Shown here one piece after another: positions 8,520-17,365 of a stretch of DNA of 64,000 nucleotides (position 1 is its first letter; every line of letters begins with the position of its first letter). The position numbers were made by a program, and so were the translations under genes. The stretch is from Citrobacter sp. JGM124 (GTDB lineage: Bacteria; Pseudomonadota; Gammaproteobacteria; Enterobacterales; Enterobacteriaceae), in assembly GCF_018257795.1 (NCBI RefSeq), contig NZ_JAERJD010000005.1, forward strand, positions 1-64,000. The letters are read 5' to 3'. Below the pieces are notes generated by a model. It did no database searches. It was not told the origin of the DNA and saw only the letters and a list, made by a program, of their open reading frames with translations.

Positions 8520-8540
8520 CAGTGGTTCGATGAACCACTG
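8520..8540 (+). terminator. hairpin after yagU
   Basis: AGTGGTTC-gat-GAACCACT is a perfect 8-bp stem with a three-base loop 37 bases after the yagU stop, followed by a short pyrimidine stretch GCTTTC. Probable but weak intrinsic terminator. Confidence 0.55.
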
Positions 8541-8764
8541 CTTTCAATTAAATAACAAACAAGTTTTTTATTCTGAATACGATGGTATTGGCTGCCGGTA
8601 ATGGGCCACCATTAATATGGTGCTTCCTCATGCCAGTAAAAGTGTATTTAATTGATGAAATTAAACATTAAGGGGCTGTCACAAGGAATCCTTTCTGTCC
8701 TATTATATGAGCAGAATTTTGCCAGGCAGGTCGAAGTCTGCCTATTTTCTAAGGTTTATCTACT

Positions 8765-9730
8765 GTGGTAACAATAAATCTAGTCAGCCATTTGATGCAT
8801 CAAATCGCGTTGTCGCTTCCTCTGTTTATACTGATCGCCGTGGGTTACGGATTAGGGCGTTTTTCCGGTTGGCCATTAAGCGTCAATGAAGGGCTGAATC
8901 GTCTTTGCTTTAATGTCGTTATTCCCTGCATGTTGTTTAATGTGATGAGTGGTTTTTATAAAACGCCTCCGGTTGATTACAGGTTACTGGTTGCTTTCTT
9001 TGGCAGCTGTTTTATCGTTTATGCCATGGGGCGTATTATTGCCAAACATTTTTTTAAACTGGATCCTGTTTCCTCATCTGTTTTTGCCCTTGGGGGCATA
9101 TTCTCCAACAATGTTATGCTCGGCATCCCCATTGCCACCTTATTACTCGGGCCAGAATCCTTACCCTCAATTGCATTGGTGCTCATTTTTAATAGTTTGA
9201 TTTTATGGACGTTGGTGACAGTATCTGTTGAGTGGGCGCGCAGTGGCAGTTTTTCTCTTCAAGGGGTATTAAAAACGCTGATCAGTGTTTTTAAAAATCC
9301 GATTATTATTGGCATTATCTCTGGCACCGCCTGGAGCCTGTCTCATACCCCGTTACCCGATGTGATAGGCCAGCCAGTTGTCATGATGGGTAGCATGGCG
9401 GCCCCTCTGTCACTTATTGCACTGGGTATGAGCTTATCGCACTACAGCATTCGCGAAGGATTACGGGAAAGTTATGCCATTTGTTTGTTAAAACTTTTGG
9501 TACAACCACTGATTATTGCAGTGATTGCACTGGCTATTGGCCTGCCTGCAGATGAAGCGAAAGTTGTGGTTCTGCTGGGTTCCATGGCCGTTGGGGTTAA
9601 CGTCTATCTGATGGCCCAAAAATTTGGTGTCATGCAGGGCTCTACGGCAAGTAGTACGCTTTTTACCACGGCACTCTCAGCCCTGAGCACCCCATTGTTT
9701 ATTATGTTGATGACGCAATTCTATCCCTGA
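8765..9730 (+). CDS. AEC (auxin efflux carrier) family transporter
   Basis: About 321 residues from a GTG preceded by AAGG; an ATG ten codons later is an alternative. Ten hydrophobic segments in the two-times-five arrangement of the AEC/bile-acid-sodium-symporter-like fold are visible, with N-terminal LPLFILIAVGYGLGRFSGW, a helix-4 GIFSNNVMLGIP motif, and C-terminal MAVGVNVYLMAQKFG. Family members such as E. coli YfdV and malonate or malate carriers move organic anions across the inner membrane; the substrate here is unknown. The gene is convergent with the LacI regulator, overlapping it by ten bases at the 3' ends. Confidence 0.85.
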   Translation: MVTINLVSHLMHQIALSLPLFILIAVGYGLGRFSGWPLSVNEGLNRLCFNVVIPCMLFNVMSGFYKTPPVDYRLLVAFFGSCFIVYAMGRIIAKHFFKLDPVSSSVFALGGIFSNNVMLGIPIATLLLGPESLPSIALVLIFNSLILWTLVTVSVEWARSGSFSLQGVLKTLISVFKNPIIIGIISGTAWSLSHTPLPDVIGQPVVMMGSMAAPLSLIALGMSLSHYSIREGLRESYAICLLKLLVQPLIIAVIALAIGLPADEAKVVVLLGSMAVGVNVYLMAQKFGVMQGSTASSTLFTTALSALSTPLFIMLMTQFYP

Positions 9731-10737
9731 GGCTGACTTTCACTACTCTTTCCTATTATCAGTTCATAGGGAACATAGGTTTTATGCGCTGGTGGCTCTT
9801 TCTGGGCAGGGGAGGTTATTTGCTGGTACAAAAGCTCTGAGGCTATGATGCCGGACTGCTTATAGTCATAGGCCAGGGTTGTCAGTTTAGGGTTGTAAAA
9901 CTCTGCCAATGTCCCCCCGCCAACGCCACCGATGCTGATATCTTCTGGCACGCGTAAACCAGTAGAGAAAAGGTAACTCATGGCCCCAATGGCCATTTTG
10001 TCGCTGGCGGCAAAGATAGCATCGGGTTTGATATCATTATGTTCTAAGAGGTGGCGGCAGGCGATAAAACCACTTTGGTGAGTAAAATCCCCCCTGGCAA
10101 AGAGGCTATCCTCTGGGGTGATATTATGTTCCATTAAAGCATCGCAATAGCCTTTATGACGCAGCACACCGACAGAAATATCCCACTTGTCTACTCCAAT
10201 AAAGGCAATTCTCTGCTTGCCCGTCGCTAGCAGGTGTTCAGTCATTCTCTTCGCGGCCTGGTACTCATCAAATAGCACACAAGGTAAATTTTCCGGTGAC
10301 TCCTGACCAATGATAACAACCGGTATACCCAGTTTGTTCAGTTTCTCCTGGTGCTCAGGAGTAAAGCGAGTGGCGATAAAAATAATGCCATCGACCTGTT
10401 TTTCTTTAAATAGATCGAGGAATTCCAGCTCTTTTTTTACCTGATGATCAGTATTACCAAGTAACAGACTATAGCCCCTGGAGCTAAAGAAATGGTCAAT
10501 ACCAGAGACACTTTCCCCGGAAGAAGTGCCATTGATCTTCGGTAAAATAACCCCGATGGTATGGCTTTTTTTCGAGTGTAGTGCTTTGGCAAAAGCATTA
10601 GGACGGTAGCCGGTCTCTTCCAGCACTTTGAGAATACGCTGCTTCACCTCATCTTTGACATATCCTGAGGAGTTAATGACCCTGGAAACACTGGAAGGTG
10701 AGGTGTTAGCGAGTTTTGATATTTCTTTTATATTCAC
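9721..10737 (-). CDS. LacI-family repressor of the sucrose/fructoside cluster
   Basis: About 338 residues. The N-terminal helix-turn-helix (NIKEISKLANTSPSSVSRVIN) and hinge (GYRPNAFAKAL) are followed by a periplasmic-binding-protein-like sensor domain. The GTG at 10737 has AGAGA six bases upstream and gives the canonical length before the HTH; an ATG at 10761 overlaps the GH32 gene. It is the last gene after PTS and hydrolase genes, and two identical palindromes before the PTS gene have the symmetric central CG-free AAGCTT core expected of LacI-type operators. Likely ScrR/CscR-like, releasing DNA in the presence of fructose or its phosphate. Assignment by context. Confidence 0.85.
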   Translation of the reverse strand: MNIKEISKLANTSPSSVSRVINSSGYVKDEVKQRILKVLEETGYRPNAFAKALHSKKSHTIGVILPKINGTSSGESVSGIDHFFSSRGYSLLLGNTDHQVKKELEFLDLFKEKQVDGIIFIATRFTPEHQEKLNKLGIPVVIIGQESPENLPCVLFDEYQAAKRMTEHLLATGKQRIAFIGVDKWDISVGVLRHKGYCDALMEHNITPEDSLFARGDFTHQSGFIACRHLLEHNDIKPDAIFAASDKMAIGAMSYLFSTGLRVPEDISIGGVGGGTLAEFYNPKLTTLAYDYKQSGIIASELLYQQITSPAQKEPPAHKTYVPYELIIGKSSESQPQG

Positions 10738-10747
10738 TGAATGTCTC

Positions 10748-12220
10748 TTATTGAATAACATCGCAATGCTGCAAGCCAAAGTAATCCAGTGACATTAAAT
10801 GACAGGGCGCATTACTTTCAAAGGAGATACCGGTTGACGATGCGGCGGGGAAGATACGTGCACTAAATACTTCAGCCCCCTGGTTAATAAAGATTTCCAG
10901 TGAAGATTTGTCCATATAAATCACTAACTCCAGCGACTGAGCAGAGGCTATCTGGCATTGACGTATTCCGCCGTCCCCTGACCCTGCATGATTCCGGTCT
11001 AATGTAATGATGTTCTGGCGGGGATCAATATGAAGCAGAGTGTACTGATCTTTGCCATTACTACGCAATTTTAATGATAAGTCTGACGTTAAGTTAATAA
11101 ATTCAGCCCGTAGTTCGTAGCAATCACCGGCCACACCATTGAAGCTTCGCGTCCCGTCAAACACGGTGTTCTGATAAGTAATATGTGATTGACGTAATGC
11201 TTTTAATTCCGGGACTGGGTTTTGGTACAGTCTGTTATTATGCAGTGTCAGTTCACGTGGCAGAGTCATTTGGTGTAGCCAGTGGGACTCTACTGTGGGT
11301 TGTCGATTTTCTTCAGGTAACCCCATCCAGGCAAGCATAATCCGCCGCCCCTGGTTATCGACAAAACTTTGTGGAGCATAGAACTCAAAACCCCGGTCTA
11401 ATTCTTCAAAATGCTGTGTTGAGAAATGGGTATCTTCAAGATTAAGATCACCGACGAGATAACCTGATTGATAAATATTCTGGTATTTCATGCCCTGTGG
11501 TGCGAGTCCTTGGGGAGACGCTAGCATTACCCAATGCTGGTTTAGCCTAAACAGGTCCGGGCATTCCCACATATAACCAAAGTCATCAAATGGTGCGATC
11601 CCACTGCCTGCTATAGCACCTAAAAATTGCCATTCCGTTAGATTTTCAGAACGGTAGAGCAATACTTGCCCCTGTAATTTATCTGTTTGCCCACCAATGA
11701 CGGCAAAAAATAGTGCCCCCTCTTGCCAGATTTTAGGATCACGAAAATGTGAGGTATAACCAGCAGGCTGACCATCAATAACGATCCCGATTTTTTCAAA
11801 GTCGATACCATTTTTGCTTTTTGCTAAACACTGGCTGCTCGCCCTGTGTTGCTGATCTGCACCGTATTTTAAATTGCCAGTATAAAAAAGATACAGTTCG
11901 TCATGGTAAACAAATGCACTGCCAGAGTAACAGCCATTAGCATCGTATTCAGTATCTGGTGCCAGTGCAGGGGAGACTTCTTGCCAGTTAATTAAGTCAG
12001 CACTTATGTAGTGTCCCCAAAATTTTTGGCGGTGGTCGCAGGCAAAGGGATTCCATTGGTAAAAAATATGGTAATGGCCATTAAACTGAATTAACCCATT
12101 GGGGTCATTTAACAACCCAAATTTAGGGGAAATATGATAAGCAGGCCTGAACGGATCGTGCGCAATGGCTTGATACTTATTTAATATTTGCTGTGCATGT
12201 TCCAACCGGTTATTGGCCAT
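10748..12220 (-). CDS. glycoside hydrolase family 32, sucrose-6-phosphate hydrolase / beta-fructofuranosidase
   Basis: 490 residues. The three GH32 active-site motifs are present: NDPNG at 38-42 (nucleophile Asp), FRDP at 159-162 (transition-state stabiliser) and ECPD at 219-222 (acid/base Glu). A C-terminal beta-sandwich module ends with EIFINQGAEVFSARIFP, as in ScrB and CscA. No signal peptide, so it acts in the cytoplasm. Next to a PTS EIIBC it most likely cleaves sucrose-6-phosphate to glucose-6-phosphate and fructose (ScrB-like), although a phosphorylated fructo-oligosaccharide is possible. It follows the PTS gene by 115 bases and precedes the repressor gene by ten. Confidence 0.9.
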   Translation of the reverse strand: MANNRLEHAQQILNKYQAIAHDPFRPAYHISPKFGLLNDPNGLIQFNGHYHIFYQWNPFACDHRQKFWGHYISADLINWQEVSPALAPDTEYDANGCYSGSAFVYHDELYLFYTGNLKYGADQQHRASSQCLAKSKNGIDFEKIGIVIDGQPAGYTSHFRDPKIWQEGALFFAVIGGQTDKLQGQVLLYRSENLTEWQFLGAIAGSGIAPFDDFGYMWECPDLFRLNQHWVMLASPQGLAPQGMKYQNIYQSGYLVGDLNLEDTHFSTQHFEELDRGFEFYAPQSFVDNQGRRIMLAWMGLPEENRQPTVESHWLHQMTLPRELTLHNNRLYQNPVPELKALRQSHITYQNTVFDGTRSFNGVAGDCYELRAEFINLTSDLSLKLRSNGKDQYTLLHIDPRQNIITLDRNHAGSGDGGIRQCQIASAQSLELVIYMDKSSLEIFINQGAEVFSARIFPAASSTGISFESNAPCHLMSLDYFGLQHCDVIQ

Positions 12221-12335
12221 TTTTTTAATTACCTGCGCTGACTTTCAATATGATTAATGCTTCTGGATACACGGTTTATTGGAAGCGGTTTAAATGGGAT
12301 GCTCAATAAACCGTGTCATAGCTGATTTGTCCTGC

Positions 12336-13682
12336 TTACGCCTGCTTTTTAGGCTTTATCAGTAACCTGGTAAAAGCCATACCGACAACCATTGCGATGA
12401 CTATCATGGCGAGATAAAGCCCGATGTTATGGCCTAAATAGGCAGGAATCGCTGGCAGGAAAGTTACTCCCATCACTGCAGGGGCGATATGCATTAGCAT
12501 GGCAAATGCACCCGCAACGGCCCCCCCGATCATACCGGCCAGAAAGACGCGGGTATTGGTCAGTGTGACCCCGAACAAAAGCGGTTCGGTAATGCCAAAG
12601 AAGCAAGGTACGATTGACGAAAACATTAATGTTTTCTGTTTTTTATCTTTTATTGATAAAGCAAAAGCAATGGCGGCCCCTGCCTGACCTGCCATTGACG
12701 CTGTGATTAAGGTATTGAGTGGATTAATACCGCCATTAGCCAACAAATTCAGTTCAACGACCATTAATGAATGGTGTAACCCGGTGACTGTCAGCGCCTG
12801 TTGCGTTGCTCCCAGGATGGCACCACCAATCCCGTATGGGAGGTTAATAATAAAGTTTGCTGAATTCATTACGCCATGTTCAACAATGGTGAAAATGGGG
12901 CCGATGATAAATAAAGCAGCCACGGCACCAATAATCAGAGTTAAGAATGGAGTAAATACTAAATCCACAACTGTTGGCATCCAGCGACGGATCCAGCGCT
13001 CGACGGTGGCACCAAAAATACCCACGATTAAGGCTGGTATGATAGTGCCCTGGTAGCCTTGAATATGAAAAATACCTATTTTAAGCACTTCTGCATGACC
13101 GCTGGCGACCTGCCAGGCATTGGGCAGCATGGGGGCAATGAGCATTAAACCCAGCACTATGCCTACTACCGGAGTGCCACCAAACAGCTTAAATGCCGAC
13201 CAGACGACCAGGGCAGGTAAGAACATAAATACAGTATCTGTAACAACCTGAGTGAGGACCAAAATATCAGGTGACAGCACAAGCCCCATCTGTTCTGCGA
13301 GCCCACGGATACCCATGAAAAGCCCGGTAGCGACCAGAACAGGGATCAGCGGAATAAAAACATCAGCCAAGGCACGAATTATTTTCTGGAACCAATTCAT
13401 ATTATTATAGGCAGACTGTTTGACTGATTCTTTTGCCTCTGGCATGTCTCCATTCATCAGGGTATGGATTTGATCAACCAGGCCGGTGCCTAAAATAATC
13501 TGATGCTGACCAGACTGGAAAAAGTACCCGCGTACTTTGTCGATATTTTTTATCGTATCTGCTGCGACCAGTTGATCGTTCTTAACGACGATACGTAAGC
13601 GAGTTGCACAGTGTTCGAGGGCAACAATATTCTCTTTGCTGCCGAGAGCGGCAAGGATCTCTCTGGTTATTTTGTCATTCAT
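12336..13682 (-). CDS. PTS transporter EIIBC, glucose/sucrose family (ScrA-like)
   Basis: 448 residues: an N-terminal EIIB domain with the phosphorylatable Cys25 in ALEHCATRLRI, then an EIIC membrane domain of about ten helices with the substrate-channel GITEPLLFG motif. No EIIA domain is attached, so it would rely on the glucose EIIA (Crr) encoded elsewhere, as ScrA does. The neighbouring GH32 enzyme points to sucrose as substrate, imported and phosphorylated at glucose C6. Sequence resemblance to enteric ScrA is moderate, so another beta-fructoside cannot be excluded. AAGG lies nine bases before the ATG, and twin operators lie just upstream. Confidence 0.85.
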   Translation of the reverse strand: MNDKITREILAALGSKENIVALEHCATRLRIVVKNDQLVAADTIKNIDKVRGYFFQSGQHQIILGTGLVDQIHTLMNGDMPEAKESVKQSAYNNMNWFQKIIRALADVFIPLIPVLVATGLFMGIRGLAEQMGLVLSPDILVLTQVVTDTVFMFLPALVVWSAFKLFGGTPVVGIVLGLMLIAPMLPNAWQVASGHAEVLKIGIFHIQGYQGTIIPALIVGIFGATVERWIRRWMPTVVDLVFTPFLTLIIGAVAALFIIGPIFTIVEHGVMNSANFIINLPYGIGGAILGATQQALTVTGLHHSLMVVELNLLANGGINPLNTLITASMAGQAGAAIAFALSIKDKKQKTLMFSSIVPCFFGITEPLLFGVTLTNTRVFLAGMIGGAVAGAFAMLMHIAPAVMGVTFLPAIPAYLGHNIGLYLAMIVIAMVVGMAFTRLLIKPKKQA

Positions 13683-13701
13683 TGGGGCGTGCCTTAATAT
13701 A

Positions 13702-13740
13702 TGAAAAGCTTTTCACAAACATATTATGAAAAGCTTTTCA
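13702..13740 (-). promoter_or_regulatory. twin LacI-type operators before the PTS gene
   Basis: The perfect palindrome TGAAAAGCTTTTCA occurs at 13702-13715 and again, identical, at 13727-13740, centre-to-centre 25 bases. Both lie 20-58 bases upstream of the PTS gene start and are the natural targets of the LacI-family repressor encoded three genes down. Confidence 0.8.
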
Positions 13741-13953
13741 TATGTTAGGGGCTGATCACGAAAATGGGATATAGATCTCAGTTTTACTGGCTCAGGCAGC
13801 AGAGTTAAGTGATAGAAAGAAGGCGTGAACAGGAGGAGAAAAGCTGAAATTTGCACAAGTTATTGGGGTATACAGTGTTTAATTTATGGGCATACGATTA
13901 TAATTAAGCCTGTCATTACGACTCAGACACTATTATTCATAAGGCCTATTGAA

Positions 13954-14058
13954 ATGAAAAAATCACCCCGTCGCCACCTTCGTCTGCTGGTTATTATCAT
14001 GCTGATCGCGCTCTTTGCTGTGATGTTTGAGCAAATGGCTTTTGCGGCCAGTCTCTAG
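13954..14058 (+). CDS. possible small membrane peptide (34 aa)
   Basis: A short frame beginning MKKSPRRHLRLLVIIM and ending FEQMAFAASL: basic N-terminus, one hydrophobic segment, then a signal-peptidase-like AFA. AAGG lies nine bases before the ATG. It resembles the many single-span small proteins of enteric bacteria, but I cannot name it. It lies alone between the divergent PTS promoter and nlpA. A chance frame remains possible. Confidence 0.45.
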   Translation: MKKSPRRHLRLLVIIMLIALFAVMFEQMAFAASL

Positions 14059-14217
14059 TACTGGTTTTGATATGCTGAACTGTGCGCAGGGAGGAAGGGG
14101 GGGGCAGTCATTAATGTAAGTGTGTACTCACAACTACCGATTATATGATTTTATTTTTATATTTTATAGTAAGTTACAGAAAGACCAATATCTTGTGGCG
14201 GCGGCCGAACACTGGGC

Positions 14218-14248
14218 TGCTGTGCCAGCTTGTAACGCCGGCACAGCA
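14218..14248. repeat. inverted repeat after nlpA
   Basis: TGCTGTGCC and GGCACAGCA form a 9-bp stem around a 13-base loop, nine bases beyond the nlpA stop. On the nlpA strand the T run comes before, not after, the stem, so it is not a standard intrinsic terminator; it may stabilise the transcript 3' end. Confidence 0.45.
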
Positions 14249-14256
14249 AAAAGAGA

Positions 14257-15075
14257 TCACCAGCCAGGTACTGCCCCCCCATTGAAGATAGTTTCTGCTG
14301 CCTTGGCAACTTCAGGAGACTGATAAGAGGCCAGGAATGCTTTTACATTTTCGGCCTCTTTATTATCTTCACGTGCAACCAGAATATTTACGTAGGGGGA
14401 GTTCTTATCTTCAATGAAGATACTGTCTTTCACCGGTGAAAGCCCTGTTTGCTGAATATAGGTTGTGCTGATAATCGCGGCATCAACTTTTGGATCATCC
14501 AGTACGCGTGGTAGCTGCGCACCTTCAAGTTCCATAATGTTTAAATTATGTGGGTTTGCGGTAATATCCAGGCTGGTGGGTAACAGACCGGTGCCTTCTT
14601 TCAAGGTAATCAGCTTTTCTTTTTGTAATAACAATAGGGCACGGCCGAGATTGGTCGGGTCATTAGGGATTGCAATGGTGGAACCATCTGCTAATTGATC
14701 CAAGTGTTTAATTTTTTTGGAATATCCAGCCATGGGGAAAACAAAGGTATTACCCACGGCAACCAGATGGTAGTTATGGGCTTTATTATCCTGCTCAAGG
14801 AAAGGACGATGCTGGAAGACATTGGCATCAAGCTCCCCTTGGTTGGTCGCGTCATTAGGTAGCAAAGAGCCACTAAAACCAACCAGTTCGACCTCTAACC
14901 CATATTTTTCTTTGGCGACTTTCTTAGCCACTTCAGCGACATCCTGTTCAGCACCGTTAATGACCCCGACTTTAATATGCTTGCTATTATTGGCCTGGGG
15001 ATCACAACCTGCCAATAACAGGCCTGTCAGTACCACTATTGCCATTTTTCTGAAGTGAGTCGCTACCCTCGTCAT
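14257..15075 (-). CDS. nlpA: lipoprotein NlpA, methionine-binding NlpA/MetQ family
   Basis: 272 residues with signal peptide and lipobox LLAGC, then a mature region (HIKVGVINGAEQDVAEVAKK, LPNDATNQGELDANVFQH, end ETIFNGGAVPGW) that closely follows E. coli NlpA (lipoprotein-28). Family members bind D- or L-methionine for the MetNI importer. There are no metN or metI genes beside it, which fits NlpA rather than MetQ. The Asp after the lipobox Cys predicts retention in the inner membrane. Neighbour upstream is a decayed IS element. Confidence 0.92.
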   Translation of the reverse strand: MTRVATHFRKMAIVVLTGLLLAGCDPQANNSKHIKVGVINGAEQDVAEVAKKVAKEKYGLEVELVGFSGSLLPNDATNQGELDANVFQHRPFLEQDNKAHNYHLVAVGNTFVFPMAGYSKKIKHLDQLADGSTIAIPNDPTNLGRALLLLQKEKLITLKEGTGLLPTSLDITANPHNLNIMELEGAQLPRVLDDPKVDAAIISTTYIQQTGLSPVKDSIFIEDKNSPYVNILVAREDNKEAENVKAFLASYQSPEVAKAAETIFNGGAVPGW

Positions 15076-15337
15076 ACCTTTTCCTTATTAGATAGTTTTA
15101 ATTCGCATGAAAACGACTATAGCAGGATGGCCGTTTCGATAATAAAACGAAAAAATATCATTCATAATAAAAAAGAATATACAGAATAATGCCAGCGAAA
15201 TACTAAAAATAATATCAGTCATCTCCTGATGGCGATACACAAAAAGACTGACTACTGCATTACATGGGTAATCCCCCCGAAAAATCGGTGTATTCATAAA
15301 TAGAATTTTCCACTAACCTGAATTCAGAGAGATTTCT

Positions 15338-15604
15338 ATGAAAAAATCACGTTTCACGGATAGCCAGATCATCGCTATTCTTAAACAAGCTGAAGCCTGA
15401 ACACCCGTATCTGAATTTTGCCGTGAGCACGGTATCAGCAGCGCCAGTTTTTATAAGTATCGTTCAAAGTTCGGAGAAATGGACGCCGCCCTTATGTCCC
15501 GGCTGAAAGAGTTGGAAGAGGAAAACCGTCGTCTCAAAAAGATGTATGCCGAAGAGCGGCTGAAGTCTGAAATCATTAAGGAGGTGATGACAAAAAAGTG
15601 GTGA
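15338..15604 (+). pseudogene. IS3-family transposase OrfA, nonsense mutation
   Basis: The start MKKSRFTDSQIIAILKQAEA is followed by TGA at 15398-15400 where related elements have a Gly codon, and the same frame continues with TPVSEFCREHGISSASFYKY and a leucine-zipper-like EELEEENRRLKKMY. OrfA supplies the helix-turn-helix that binds the IS ends. The single G-to-T type change destroys it. Confidence 0.85.
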
Positions 15605-16290
15605 AGCCGTCAGAACGGAAGCAGATGGCACAGCATGCAGTCACCGTTAAAGGAGTCAGTGTTCGTCAGGCCTGTCAGATTTTTTTCATCAGTGAGCGCT
15701 GTTATCGCTACAGGCATGCCCTTCATGCTGAAAATCAGCAGATAGCTGACTGGATCATCAGGATCATAAACAATCAAAGAAACTGGGGGTTTGGTCTGTG
15801 TTAGCCGTATTCATGCAACGTAAGCGGGTTTATGTATTTCATGCACGATCAACTGTCGGATGGTCATTCTGTCCGTTTACCCAATGTGATCGATGACTTT
15901 AACCGTGAGGCACTGGCCATTGAGGTTGATTTTTCACTTCCGGCAATACGGGTTGTAAGAATGCTGGAGCAGATCATTGAATGGAAAGGTAAACCGTCTT
16001 CAATTCATTGTGATAACGGTCCGGAGTATGCAGGTAATACACTGATTACATGGGCTAAAACGCAGGATATTCGACTCAATTTTATTCAGCCTGGAAAACC
16101 GCAGCAAAATGCCTGTAGTGAACGTTATAACCGGACAGTGCGTTATGACTGGCTGGGACAGAGTTTGTTTTCATCCTTAAATGAATTGCAGAAATATGCC
16201 ACAAAATGGCAATGGTTCTATCATCATGAGCGACCAAATATGGCACTGAATGGTTGTACACCGACGCAGCATATTCATCGATTGAACTGA
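15598..16290 (+). pseudogene. IS3-family transposase OrfB, internal deletion and lost catalytic Asp
   Basis: The first segment (to 15804) ends at QRNWGFGLC followed by an in-frame stop; the second resumes in the same frame at about 15832 with [19 protein letters not shown]. The region between NWGFGL and the catalytic core, normally some 50 residues, is missing. The first catalytic Asp of the DDE triad, in the block usually read MDFMHD, is Tyr here. The later DNGPEY (Asp) and the C-terminal [11 protein letters not shown] (Glu) remain. A dead transposase gene. Confidence 0.8.
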
Positions 16291-16572
16291 TTCTACTTAT
16301 CACCGCTATTAAAAATGGGGGGATTACCATTACAGACGCTTTATCTGACGGTGCTCTGAAAGAATCTATATGATGAAATCGATATTTTATCATCGGATCT
16401 TGATGAATAGTTGACGATAATAATGCGTTAACGTATCAGGGGGAATATCCTGTGACCGGATACTGATAGAAATATTATTTGATGGCAAACCCCTGCTGGG
16501 CTGGGGGGATTTAAGCCAAATGTAATCTGACGGATGCTTGTATAAATAGCCGGTAATCTGCTCTGGCCTGTG

Positions 16573-17125
16573 CTAATACATGTCAGTGGATGTGTTGTAG
16601 TATACTGACAGGTTTGAGGTTTCCACGTTTTCGGCCACTGATTGGTGTTCTTCTGGTGTCAGGTTCTTCAGGGAATAATGATATTCTTCGCTGTTATATT
16701 CCAGCAGCCAGCTTGCTGTGATTTTTCTTGCGTTATTCAAAGTTATGAACAGATAAAAATACAGCATTTCAGTTTGAACTGTCCAGTTCAATACTTCGCT
16801 TTTCAGTCATCGTAACTGGCCTCTAATATTATGTACAAACGGCAAAATTTTTTCACCATTCATTAAAGATGAAGGAAGCTGTTTTCCTGAATCCTTACAA
16901 TGCCATAAGTTTTGGTCGTCATCGAAAAGGTGATTAAAGCCTATAAGTGGTCGTATTTTGTTCAGCGTGATTAGTAAGAAAATTTCTCTGGTTTTTTGTC
17001 CATTAACACGACTGCTTGTTCCAGGGTCGCTTTCTTTATCTCTGATTGTTTAACACGTGCCTTGAGCTGATGGATTTCACGTAGATTGGGTATGATAGCT
17101 TTTCCGGCAGGCTCATACTGGTTGG
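16573..17125 (-). mobile_element. remnant of a second IS3-family element
   Basis: Read leftward, 16791-16573 gives a C-terminal OrfB piece with the typical ITLNNARKITASWLLEYNSE and SLKNLTPEEH, and further upstream about 17100-16975 gives an OrfA coiled-coil piece REIHQLKARVKQSEIKKATL. Their order and strand are those of one element, with the middle of orfB (catalytic core) gone and stops in between. No inverted repeats were found. The stretch 16335-17365 holds no other gene. Confidence 0.65.
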
Positions 17126-17365
17126 CTATTTATTATTTACTCAGCAGATGGAAGTATCATTTTATTGATTTGCTAAAAGCATTGTCGAAAAAGTAGTCCA
17201 TCGCAATGAGTTTTTTAACTATTTTTTATTTTGTAATTAAAAACATTTTGATAAACATTTGGTGAAACAATCATTGTTTGTGATACTGTTTTTAATCGTT
17301 ACCAATAAATACTGGTGACTGATTTATCGGAATATCTAATACTAAAATTAATGCTGAGAGTTATA

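Larger units (their letters stand above)
15265..16329 (+). mobile_element. decayed IS3-family insertion sequence (IS407-like group)
   Basis: 1065 bases bounded by imperfect inverted repeats: the left end reads TGGGTAATCCCCCC and the reverse complement of the right end TGGTAATCCCCCC. Both ends are flanked by the same five bases TTACA (15260-15264 and 16330-16334), a target-site duplication, so the borders are those of the original insertion. Inside are a broken orfA and orfB. The element is shorter than usual for the group because of an internal deletion in orfB. It is not expected to move by itself. Confidence 0.85.

Noticed and set aside
14218-14248. Hairpin as intrinsic terminator of nlpA
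   Set aside because: On the nlpA strand the T run precedes the stem, so the order is wrong; kept only as an inverted repeat.
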